DNA from: DASQDN01 sp035630195
Lineage (GTDB): Bacteria > Acidobacteriota > Terriglobia > Bryobacterales > Bryobacteraceae
Assembly (NCBI GenBank): GCA_035630195.1
Contig: DASQLD010000437.1
Location: 1-9,168 of the forward strand
Direction of reading: 5' to 3'
Length of the DNA: 9,168 nucleotides
A model generated the notes under the pieces. It worked only from the letters and a program-made list of their open reading frames with translations, had not been told where the DNA came from and made no database searches. This document shows, piece by piece, positions 1 through 8,400 of the stretch (positions are counted from its first letter, which is position 1; the number at the start of each line of letters is the position of its first letter). The position numbers were made by a program, and so were the translations under genes.

Positions 1-429
1 CGATGCGAGATGAGCAAACTCCATCCGTGTCTGGGCGGATTCCACACGAGCGAAGGTCATCCTTGCTGGAGGTTTTGACGGTGAAGCGATGGAATCGGCA
101 TACATACCGGGCGGCTCTGCGATCCGTCGCATACCCTTTGATTGGAAAATGTTCTGTAGCGCCGAGTTGCGTAAATTAGCCGGCAGCAAATCCTCGCAGA
201 CCCAAAAGGTCCAACCCACCTTTCTGGCCCCGAAGTGGATATCGGCGGTACAGATCATTCTCTCGATGTCCTCGGTATGTCCTGTTAACATAGCCGAGTT
301 GAATACAGGCACATCGAGTCCGGAGAACGCCAGCGTAACGCCGGGATATTCACGCGCTTCGCTGGCGCCACCTGCCAGCGCATACGCCCGCATCGCAGTC
401 CGTAGATTCTGTTCCACGATGCTGTGCAT
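1..429 (-). CDS. GNAT-like N-acetyltransferase, N-terminal part (cut by window edge)
   Basis: The minus-strand frame starting at ATG 429-427 stays open for 143 codons to the first base of the window, so the gene is incomplete at its C-terminus. The protein begins MHSIVEQNLR and contains SGLDVPVFNSAML (about residues 36-48), GWTFWVCEDLLP (about 73-84) and an EPPGMYAD stretch (about 108-115). I recognise this layout as the N-terminal domain found in one group of GNAT-family acetyltransferases, which transfer an acetyl group from acetyl-CoA to an amine. The acetyl-CoA-binding GNAT core itself should lie beyond the window, so family membership is inferred and the substrate is unknown. The start lies 13 nt after the priA stop, behind a run of A residues and no clear Shine-Dalgarno, which suggests translation linked to the upstream gene. 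It is probably the fourth gene of the ROK-xylB-priA string. Confidence 0.72.
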   Translation of the reverse strand, partial: MHSIVEQNLRTAMRAYALAGGASEAREYPGVTLAFSGLDVPVFNSAMLTGHTEDIERMICTADIHFGARKVGWTFWVCEDLLPANLRNSALQNIFQSKGMRRIAEPPGMYADSIASPSKPPARMTFARVESAQTRMEFAHLAS

Positions 430-442
430 TTTTTTCGCACGA

Positions 443-2848
443 TTACAACAGAGTGAGCGGGTCCACGTCAATCACCAGAGATGTGGCGTTCCATCTGTGC
501 TCGTTGGCGTAGGCTCGCAGTTGCTGCAAAGTCGTATTCAAGAGCCGTCGATCTTTGGCCTTAATAAGCAGTTGATATCGATACTCGTTTTTGAGCCTGG
601 GCACCGGGGCCTCCGCTGGTCCTAGCACCTTGAGATTTTCCAAGGGCGGCGTCAGCAGGTGCGAGATTTCGGCGCTCATGCGCATTGCGTCTTCCTGTTT
701 TTCGCTTCTGACCAAAATATTAGCGAGCGCAGCGAATGGCGGATACCGCATCGCCTTACGAAAGTGAATCTCCTGGTTGTAGAACGCCAAAAAATCCTGT
801 GCAGCGGACAATCGAACTGCATAATGATCGGGATTGATTGTTTGAATCAGCACCTGTCCGGGGAGATCCCCCCGTCCTGCCCGCCCGGCAACCTGTGTCA
901 ACAATTGAAACGTACGTTCCGCTGCGCGAAAGTCCGGCATACCCAAACCAACGTCTGCAGAAATGACGCCCACCAAAGTCACATTGGGAATGTCATGTCC
1001 CTTTGCAATCATCTGTGTGCCGACAAGGATGTCGTAGGCGCGCTCCCGAAAACCTGTCAGGATTGTTTCGAAATGTCGCTTCCCGGTAACTGTGTCGCGG
1101 TCCATGCGAGCGATGCGCGCTTGCGGAAACTCGCGATGCAATTCGTCTTCAACACGTTCCGACCCCAGTCCCAGGAAGTAGATATGCTCGCTTTTGCATT
1201 TTGGGCATAAGGAGGGCACGCGCTCCGCATAGCCGCAGTAGTGGCACAGCATTCGCTTGTCGCGCCGATGATACGTTAGCGTAACCGAGCAGTTGACGCA
1301 TTGTACGCGCTCTCCACATGAGCGACACGCGACAAAAGAAGAAAAGCCCCGCCGGTTATGGAGCAGCATCACCTGTTCACCGGCCTCCAACTTCTCACCG
1401 ATAGCAGTCAGCAATCGGCGCGAGAACGTCGACTGCTTGCGCGTGTCGAGGAATTCGACGCGCATGTCAATCAGTTCTACTTCAGGCATCGGACGGTTTT
1501 CGACGCGTTCCGGTAATTGAAGCAAAGTGTATTTGCCGCGTTCGACGTTATAACGTGATTCCAGACTGGGCGTTGCGGACCCTAGGATGATACACGCATG
1601 CGCTTCGTTGGCGCGTACAACAGCCACATCGCGGCCGTTGTATCGAGGCGTATCTTGTTGCTTGTAGCTACCGTCGTGCTCCTCGTCGACAATGATCAGT
1701 CCCAGGTTCTGCACCGGCGCGAACACACCCGAACGCGTCGCCACGACGACACGCGCAAGTCCTTTCCGAATGCGCCGCCACTGCTCCGCGCGCTCAGCAT
1801 CATGAAAGGCTGAATGAAGGATTGCGACACCATCCCCAAAGCGGTGATAAAACTGACCTGCCATCGCTGGTGTTAAGGCGATCTCCGGTACAAGCAAAAG
1901 CGCATTCCGGCCCGCATCGAGGACGGCTTCGATGGCTTGCATATAGACTTCTGTCTTTCCCGATCCTGTCACCCCCTGCAACATAAAGGAGTGAAATTGT
2001 TTGGAATCGATGGCGCTGACGATCGCGTCGAAAGCCACTTGCTGATGCCGGTTCAACTCGGGACGTGCTTTAAACGGATGTTGGGGAGCCGCCGGAGGCT
2101 CGACCTCGAGACTGAGGATTTGCCGCCGCGCCAAACCTCGCGCCGCCTCGCTCGCCCCTTTGACGATGGAATCGACCTCAGCGAGATTGTGAGTGCCCGG
2201 ATGTAATTCCAGATAACTCAAAAGCTCGCGCTCAGATTTTTTTAGCTTGCCTTCTGGCCATTTGCCGGGCGAACCCACGATTAGCCGTGCAGCCGAGCTT
2301 CGTAACGGATCGCGCCGCTCCTGTACGTCTTCGAACTCAACAAACCCCTTCTTCAACAAAGACCGCAACGCTTTGGGCGCATCCGCGATCTTCTTGGTCA
2401 AATATCCCGACGAAACCGACCGATTCTCGAGTAGCCGAAGAACCTGAATCGTAGGATCTTCAGTCCCGGTATCGAAGAGAAGCTGGCGCGCGGCATCGCG
2501 TCCAGCATCGGTCAGGGAATACACCTTGGACGATCGCATCTCACCACCCAGAGGCGTCATGACGCGGAGCACCTCTCCGATCGGCGCACAGTAATAGCTC
2601 CCAATCCAGCGACCTAACCGAATCAATTGGGGCTCGAGTACAGGCTCCTCATCGAGTAGCCGAAACGCTTCTTTCACCGGCACGTCGGGCCGAACAGAAT
2701 GCGTGTGGACAACAACTCCCGTTAGTTTGCGCGAGCCGAACGGCACAATCAGACGGCAACCAACTGTCACGCGATGGCGAAGTGTCTGTGGAAGAAGGTA
2801 AGTAAAAGCCTGGTCGAGAGGCACCGGTAGCGCAACGTCGGCGTACAC
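443..2848 (-). CDS. priA: Primosomal protein N' (PriA), replication restart DNA helicase
   Basis: PriA is a cytoplasmic 3'-to-5' superfamily 2 helicase that recognises stalled forks and D-loops and starts reloading of the replicative helicase. The 801-aa product has the whole family layout. An N-terminal 3'-DNA-binding domain (about 1-105, opening MYADVALPVPLDQAFTYLLP) is followed by a winged-helix region. Walker A is GVTGSGKT (292-299, Lys298), the DEEH box is at 388-391 and GSATPS at 423-428. Eight cysteines in two zinc sites sit at 508, 511, 517, 520, 535, 538, 548 and 551. Helicase motifs GTQMIAKGHD (610-619) and QVAGRAGR (652-659) follow, then the C-terminal domain. Length is slightly above E. 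coli PriA (about 730 aa). The start is GTG, its G shared with the xylB stop (TAGTG), with no clear Shine-Dalgarno, so translation is probably coupled. All key residues are present and it looks functional. Confidence 0.97.
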   Translation of the reverse strand: MYADVALPVPLDQAFTYLLPQTLRHRVTVGCRLIVPFGSRKLTGVVVHTHSVRPDVPVKEAFRLLDEEPVLEPQLIRLGRWIGSYYCAPIGEVLRVMTPLGGEMRSSKVYSLTDAGRDAARQLLFDTGTEDPTIQVLRLLENRSVSSGYLTKKIADAPKALRSLLKKGFVEFEDVQERRDPLRSSAARLIVGSPGKWPEGKLKKSERELLSYLELHPGTHNLAEVDSIVKGASEAARGLARRQILSLEVEPPAAPQHPFKARPELNRHQQVAFDAIVSAIDSKQFHSFMLQGVTGSGKTEVYMQAIEAVLDAGRNALLLVPEIALTPAMAGQFYHRFGDGVAILHSAFHDAERAEQWRRIRKGLARVVVATRSGVFAPVQNLGLIIVDEEHDGSYKQQDTPRYNGRDVAVVRANEAHACIILGSATPSLESRYNVERGKYTLLQLPERVENRPMPEVELIDMRVEFLDTRKQSTFSRRLLTAIGEKLEAGEQVMLLHNRRGFSSFVACRSCGERVQCVNCSVTLTYHRRDKRMLCHYCGYAERVPSLCPKCKSEHIYFLGLGSERVEDELHREFPQARIARMDRDTVTGKRHFETILTGFRERAYDILVGTQMIAKGHDIPNVTLVGVISADVGLGMPDFRAAERTFQLLTQVAGRAGRGDLPGQVLIQTINPDHYAVRLSAAQDFLAFYNQEIHFRKAMRYPPFAALANILVRSEKQEDAMRMSAEISHLLTPPLENLKVLGPAEAPVPRLKNEYRYQLLIKAKDRRLLNTTLQQLRAYANEHRWNATSLVIDVDPLTLL

Positions 2849-4332
2849 TACAACCGGCCGAACATCGGCTTCAAGGCAGGATAGATCGCTTGAAACACGT
2901 CATGTAACTTGGAATAATGGGTAGCATTAGCCTCAATCGGCAACACTTCGTCGACTTCCCGGATCGCCGTAGAGCAGCACTCCTCCACAGAACCAAACAC
3001 ACCCGTCCCTACGAGCGCGAGTAGCGCTGCTCCATAGGCTGATCCCTCCTGCGATTCCAGGGTTGCGATACGCTTATTCAAAACGTCCGCCATTAACTGC
3101 CGCCAGAACGCACTCCGAGCGCCACCGCCGGACAGCCTGACGCTGTCGAGCTTCACGCCCATACTCTCGATGATGTCCAGCCCGTCTTTCTGGCTATAGC
3201 AGACACCTTCAATCACCGACCGGATCAGATCGGCGCGCTTGTGCTTTGCGGTCAGGCCTACCCAGGCAGCGCGCGCGGTAGCGTCAAGATGAGGCGTTCG
3301 TTCGCCCATCAGATAGGGAAGCCAATACAATCCCTGTGAACCCAGTTCGGCAGTCGCCGCCTCCTTCGTCAGCGCACCATAATCGACACCAGGCGCCAAT
3401 TGGTTTCGAAGCCACTGCAAACTGAGTCCGGCGCCTTGTGTGACGCCCATCCCGTGCCACTTCCCCGGCACTGCGTGACAGAACGTGTGGACACGTCCCA
3501 GCCGATCGTAGACCGGCTTGTCCATATGCGCGAACACGACGCCCGACGTTCCAAGCGTGCACGACACGACACCCGCCTCCACAATGCCATTGCCGACTGC
3601 CGATGCAGCTTGATCCCCTCCCCCACCAACAACTGGTGTCCCTGCCTGCAAGCCCAGCGCTGCGGCTGCCGTCGTCGAAACTTCTCCGCTAATCTCGACC
3701 GACTCATAGCAATCAGGCAAGATGGAACGGTCAAGCCGAAGCGCATCGCACATTCCGTACGACCACTTCCGATTCACTACGTCGAACAGGGATGTGCCAG
3801 AGGCATCCGAGACTTCTGTCGCATACGAGCCCGTCAGCTTGAACCGGACATAATCTTTCGGGAGCAGAACCTTGCGAACTCGCTCGAAGTGGTACGGTTC
3901 GTTATCGCGCACCCATAGCAGCTTGGGTAGCGTGAATCCTGTCACCACCGGATTCGCAGTGTAACCCAGAACCTTATCGCGACCAACTTTGTCGTGAACG
4001 TAATCGACTTGAGCCTGGCTTCGCTGGTCGCACCAAATCAGTGCCGGACGGACGACATCATCATGCTCATCGAGTAAGGTGAGTCCGTGCATCTGACCCG
4101 ACAGACCGATACCGCGCACGTCCTTACCCGTGATACCGGCCATTTCTAAAACACCGCGAACAGCCTCCTGCGCGGCTTCCCACCAGTTCTCCGGACGCTG
4201 CTCGGCCCAAAGGGGTCGCTCCATGCGCATGTCTTCGTGAACTGCGGTAAACGACGACTCCAATGCGCCACGCTCGTTAACCAGCAGCGCGCGGCTTCCA
4301 CCCGTTCCGATATCGATTCCGAGCCAATACAT
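2848..4332 (-). CDS. xylB: Xylulokinase (FGGY-family carbohydrate kinase)
   Basis: It phosphorylates D-xylulose with ATP to D-xylulose 5-phosphate in the cytoplasm, the entry step to the pentose phosphate pathway. The 494-aa product has the normal family length. The N-terminal phosphate-binding loop is GIDIGTGGSRALL (5-17). SGQMHG (78-83) is the xylulokinase-type sugar-binding motif. GGGGDQAA (236-243) contains Asp240, which matches the expected catalytic base. YLMGERTPH (340-348) and the FGGY C-terminal signature beginning LSGGGARSAFW (400-410) are also present. SGQMHG plus GERTPH favours xylulokinase over glycerol, ribulose or gluconate kinases, though substrate drift within FGGY kinases cannot be excluded. 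Its ATG directly follows the TAG stop of the ROK kinase; a weak GGAAG lies 10 nt upstream. Its TAG stop overlaps the priA GTG by one base. No xylose isomerase gene is in the window. Confidence 0.95.
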   Translation of the reverse strand: MYWLGIDIGTGGSRALLVNERGALESSFTAVHEDMRMERPLWAEQRPENWWEAAQEAVRGVLEMAGITGKDVRGIGLSGQMHGLTLLDEHDDVVRPALIWCDQRSQAQVDYVHDKVGRDKVLGYTANPVVTGFTLPKLLWVRDNEPYHFERVRKVLLPKDYVRFKLTGSYATEVSDASGTSLFDVVNRKWSYGMCDALRLDRSILPDCYESVEISGEVSTTAAAALGLQAGTPVVGGGGDQAASAVGNGIVEAGVVSCTLGTSGVVFAHMDKPVYDRLGRVHTFCHAVPGKWHGMGVTQGAGLSLQWLRNQLAPGVDYGALTKEAATAELGSQGLYWLPYLMGERTPHLDATARAAWVGLTAKHKRADLIRSVIEGVCYSQKDGLDIIESMGVKLDSVRLSGGGARSAFWRQLMADVLNKRIATLESQEGSAYGAALLALVGTGVFGSVEECCSTAIREVDEVLPIEANATHYSKLHDVFQAIYPALKPMFGRL

Positions 4333-5292
4333 CTACAAACCGCTTCCGGACAAGCGGGATTCCGAAAGTGTACTTATAGCGCGCTGCTGAAGTGGCAGGT
4401 ACGCGGCCCCGAATAAACCAGCTTGATTTCCCAGTGTCGCTTTCGTGACGACTGTCTTCGCATTACGAAACGTGAACGATCGTTTTTCGATTTCGGCCAT
4501 CATCGTCGGCGCGAACAAATCCCACGCGGCGAGCACGCCTCCACTTAACAGATACAGGGGGAAGTTAAAGATGTTTATGAGCGTGGCAAGCGCTACGCCC
4601 AAATTCGTTCCCATCGTATGAAACACCATCTTGGCTCGCTCATTCCCATCTTTCGCAAGCTTATAAACTTGTTCCGACGTAATATCATCGCCAAGTTGGA
4701 GCATACGAGCCATTGCCACAATGGCAGTCGCCGAGGCGTGTTTCTCGAGGCATCCGAAATTCCCGCACCCGCAAGGATTACCATCCGGCACGACCGTGAT
4801 ATGGCCGAGTTCACCCGCCATGCCAACGAATCCATGTAACACGCGGCCACCTGAGATGATGCCGCCCCCGATCCCCGTCCCCAGCGTAAGCAAGATCAAG
4901 TCATGAACTTCACGACCCGCGCCAATCCACTTCTCGCCAAGAGCTGCTGCATTCGCGTCGTTCTCGAGGAAAATCGGTGTTCCAAGCTTACCCTCAATAT
5001 CGTCTCGAATGGGGAAGTTATCGAAACCGGGCATGTTGTTCGACCCGACGATGATACCTTCTTCCATCAGAATGAATCCCGGCACACCTATGCCAACGCC
5101 GAGCAACCTTTCCCCTTCACACTGCTCCTTCAGCTTGTTGATCGCGTTGATAATATCCGCAATCACCGCATCCCGGCCTTCGTGAAGATCCGTCGTTCCG
5201 GAGATCTTGTTGAGTATGGCGCCGTCGCCACGAATGGCGGCTGCCCTCAAATTCGTACCACCGAGGTCGACGCCGATAGAGTATTCAGCCAT
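4333..5292 (-). CDS. ROK-family sugar kinase, probably glucokinase
   Basis: This is a 319-aa cytoplasmic sugar kinase of the ROK family, which phosphorylates glucose or related hexoses at C6 using ATP. It has the ATP-binding DLGGTN motif (9-14), the catalytic END triplet (110-112, Asp112 as base), GTGIGGG (138-144) and the ELGH sugar-binding motif (161-164). The ROK zinc motif CGCGNFGCLE (174-183) supplies Cys174, Cys176 and Cys181, with His164 as the expected fourth ligand. There is no N-terminal helix-turn-helix, so it is an enzyme and not a NagC/XylR-type ROK repressor. Glucokinase is the likeliest specificity, but fructokinase or an N-acetylhexosamine kinase is possible. The ATG is the only plausible start: an in-frame TAG lies five codons upstream (5307-5305). 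AGGA sits 10 nt before the start. It leads the tight kinase-kinase-priA string. Confidence 0.93.
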   Translation of the reverse strand: MAEYSIGVDLGGTNLRAAAIRGDGAILNKISGTTDLHEGRDAVIADIINAINKLKEQCEGERLLGVGIGVPGFILMEEGIIVGSNNMPGFDNFPIRDDIEGKLGTPIFLENDANAAALGEKWIGAGREVHDLILLTLGTGIGGGIISGGRVLHGFVGMAGELGHITVVPDGNPCGCGNFGCLEKHASATAIVAMARMLQLGDDITSEQVYKLAKDGNERAKMVFHTMGTNLGVALATLINIFNFPLYLLSGGVLAAWDLFAPTMMAEIEKRSFTFRNAKTVVTKATLGNQAGLFGAAYLPLQQRAISTLSESRLSGSGL

Positions 5293-5349
5293 GAAGCGTC
5301 CATCCTAACAAATGGTCGGGCGGTGAACTCGAATTGATAGTAAGGAGGC

Positions 5350-5389
5350 TCTCGTAGGCGGTTTCTTATGACAAATTCCGCCTACGAGA
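5350..5389. repeat. Perfect 12-bp inverted repeat between receptor gene and kinase operon
   Basis: TCTCGTAGGCGG (5350-5361) and CCGCCTACGAGA (5378-5389) are exact reverse complements separated by 16 nt. The element starts 15 nt after the receptor stop codon (5404-5406) and ends 57 nt before the ROK kinase start. In RNA it would make a GC-rich 12-bp stem. No run of U follows the stem in the minus-strand transcript (the next bases are GCCTCCTTACTATC), so it is not a textbook intrinsic terminator. It could be a U-less terminator, a 3'-end stabiliser of the receptor mRNA, a processing site, or one copy of a dispersed repeat. The sequence alone does not decide. No second copy is visible in this window. 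Confidence 0.75.
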
Positions 5390-5403
5390 ACGAGAAGCAA
5401 TAC

Positions 5404-8400
5404 TTAGAAATACAACTTCAACGCAAGTTGAATCTGACGCGGCGAATTCGCCTGATCGCCAGCCGTTTGGCTAAGGACGCCGAAGGTCTGCGACTGCAAC
5501 CCGAGCGATCCTAATCCGAAACGAGTACGATTAAACGCGTTGAAGAACTCAGCGCGGAAATCGAGCCGTACCTGCTCCTGAACCTGGAACGACTTCGCCA
5601 GGGATATGTTCTCATTCAAGTTCGCAAAGGACCGATACTTCGGATTGAAGCGCGTCATGTTCCCGAAAGTATTCGCCGGTTGGGCCGGAAAGAAGCTGGC
5701 CGGCTGAATCGTGCGGTCGACGCCCGGATCGAAACTGTCTCCCTTCCACTCGGGCCTCCAGCCGTCGTAGGTGGTGACAATCGGACGGTTGCCTCCCGCA
5801 AAGAGAGGAAGTCCGTTCGATGTTGAGATGGCTGCCGGTTGGCCGCTCGAATAAGTAGCGATGCCGGACATACGCCAGCCCCCGAGCACCCAGTTCAGCG
5901 GCCCGCCTCCGTTCATGAAGGCTCTTCCCTTGCCAAAGGGCAGCTCCCAAACGCCACCCAGCTTGAAATTGTGCGTCACGTCGAACGCCCCAATCGACTT
6001 CTCCAGTCCTCGATTGTAGTGATCCATCGCAAACCCATACGAATCAGACCAATAGCTGTCGGCATCGGTCAGCAGCTTCGAGAAAACATACGATGTTTGG
6101 AACTGGATACCCTTTGAGTAGCGACGTTCAAACCGTAGCATTCCGGAGTGATACGTCGAATGCCCGCTGTGATCTCCACCGCCGCTGCGCGTATCGATGT
6201 TCTGGAATTGCGGGTAGGGCCGGAGGGCCTGACGCACTGTCGCGCCGGTGCCCCAAAGAGAGACGAAGCTCGGAAACGGGACCTTGATGCCCGCCGCAAC
6301 CGCAGCTGGCGATGTCACAGACGAGTTCAAAAGCGTAGCGCCGTACTGCGTCAACAGGCTCGGATGAAGAGCGTTGTACGAAAGCAGTCCAGCCTGAAGC
6401 CGGCTGCCCAGACTTCCGTTGTAAGCCACTTCCATCACGGTTGATTCGGAAAGCTGTTGCTGAATCGAAAAGTTCATGCTCTGGAAAGCGGGCGGCCTGG
6501 TGGCTTCACTACCCTGCCACCATGGCATTGCGCGTCCATTCCCGAAGCTCGGATCGACGAACGGTGGAGCCTGCCAGAACGGCTGGCCATCCTTCACAAG
6601 GAATCGAGGTTGCAGACCCTGTGTCGAGTCGCTCTGTGTATCGGTAAGCGTGAATCCAAGATTATGAGTGGAACCCGTAACGGTCGTGATGTTCCCATAG
6701 CTGAGTCCATAGGACATCCTGATCACTGTCTTGTCTCTCCAGGTGTACGCCAGTCCGATGCGCGGTCCGAAAGCCTTGTAGTAGCTGTCGGCAAGCGTTC
6801 GCGAACCCTCACACTTGTCACAATCGCCGGCATATATCAGGGCGCCGGGAAGATTGCCGGCGCCGGGATTCGGACGAACCGGGTCGAAGTCACTCCAATT
6901 GTCGTTCTCTCCTGTGGGAGGAATCGTCGTCTCCCAACGCAAGCCGAGATTCAACATGAGATTTGGGCGAACCCGCCAGTCATCCTGAATAAACCCGGCG
7001 TAGGAAGGCCACTGCTGGCCGATGTATCGAACCGTGTCGATGGAACCGGAGTTCGCATGTCCAAGCAACATCGAAGCCACTGGGCTACCGCCTGCGGTAG
7101 CGAAATTTGTGTCTCCTGGACGTCCCGTATTCTTGAAGTCAAACGATACGCATCCGGAGACACACTGCCGGCCGAAGCCATTGTAGTACTGATACTGCGC
7201 CTGACCACCCATCTTCCAGGTGTGTTTGCCTTTCACGATCGTCAGATCATCGGCAAACATCTTGATAAAGTTTTCGCTACCGTTGTTCGCTCGACCGCCC
7301 CATTGAGAGTAGTTGTTTGAGAAATTGAAGTTAAGCAGGTTCTGACCGCAATCCGGAACGTTGCCGAGGCAAACCTGGTCCTTCCAATCAATACCGCTGC
7401 GTACGGTCGCCTGCGGTGGGTCGTGATTCTCTTTCCAATTGTTCCCGCCGCCGTAGAAGTGGTTGTACACCGTCGGCGAAAATGCATAATCCCAGCTTCC
7501 ACGAAAGACGTCCGAATTCCGGGTCGTATCGTTGTAATTCACAAAATTACCCGGCAGATCCGCGGGGCCGAATGGCCCCGGAACCTGACTGGACCGGTTG
7601 TATCCCCAATAACCGGAAATGCGGCTCTTCTCGCTAAAGACGTGATCGCCCTTAACGCTAATCTTGGTGTTCGGACTGACTTGGGTACCCTGGGTCACTA
7701 GAAAGTTGTTCTGGACATAATTGATCGAGCCTGGAGCCGCGCCGTTATTGGGTAGCGGCGTAGGACCGGATCGAAACGCCGCCAGCGCCTTCACCACGGT
7801 CGGATCGAAGAGGCTCTTAGGAATCTGATTGTCTGGAAATACTTGTCGCGTTACCGTACCGTCGGCCGCAGTCACTTGCGTCGTGGGATTGTAGATCGGG
7901 ATCATGCGTCCCTGGGAATCCACCCAGTTACGGAAGTCACCCTCATACATTTCCTGCGTCGGAACAGTTCTCGTAACTCCATTGGCCCCGTCGCGATTTC
8001 GAAACGCTTCGTAGCTGAAGAAGAAGAAGGTCTTGTTACGACCGTCGTAGATCTTCGGGATCCAAACCGGGCCACCGGCCGACGCGCCGAAATCGTGTTG
8101 CTTGTAAACCGGGCGAGCGATTCCTCTGCCGTTGTTGAAGAAATTGTTTGCGTCCAGAGCTTCGTTTCGAACGAAGTCATAAGCCGTGCCATGTAGACTG
8201 TTGGTTCCGGACTTAGACGCGAAGCTCATGATGCCGCCCGACGCTTGCCCGTATTCGGCTTTAAAACCGTTCGTGTCAACCGTAAATTCGGTGACCGCTT
8301 CAATGGACGGCGCATTTACTGCCACCCAACTCTGACTCAACGCGCGCGACGTATTCGCCGACACACCATCGAGGTTGGTGCCGTAGCCAGCCGCCTGTCC

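Noticed and set aside
89..625. 178-aa plus-strand open frame at the left end
   Set aside because: It is antisense to both the GNAT-like gene and the end of priA, which have convincing protein sequence; no family resemblance was seen.
659..1210. 183-aa plus-strand open frame inside priA
   Set aside because: It is antisense to the conserved helicase and zinc-binding part of priA, and its codons mirror those motifs.
5293..5349. Search for a dedicated promoter for the ROK-xylB-priA operon
   Set aside because: A TACTAT hexamer is present on the minus strand, but the base positions 17 nt before it (GAAACC-like) do not resemble a -35 box, so no promoter is called.
6457..7320. 287-aa open frame on the plus strand opposite the receptor gene
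   Set aside because: It lies wholly antisense to a strongly supported gene, its product shows no recognisable motif, and no ribosome binding site or promoter supports it. It is a shadow frame.
7564..7579. GGGGCC-GAAT-GGCCCC inverted repeat
   Set aside because: It lies inside the receptor coding region, where it encodes part of a Gly/Pro-rich stretch (GPFGPAD). A GC-rich palindrome is expected there by composition and codon use.
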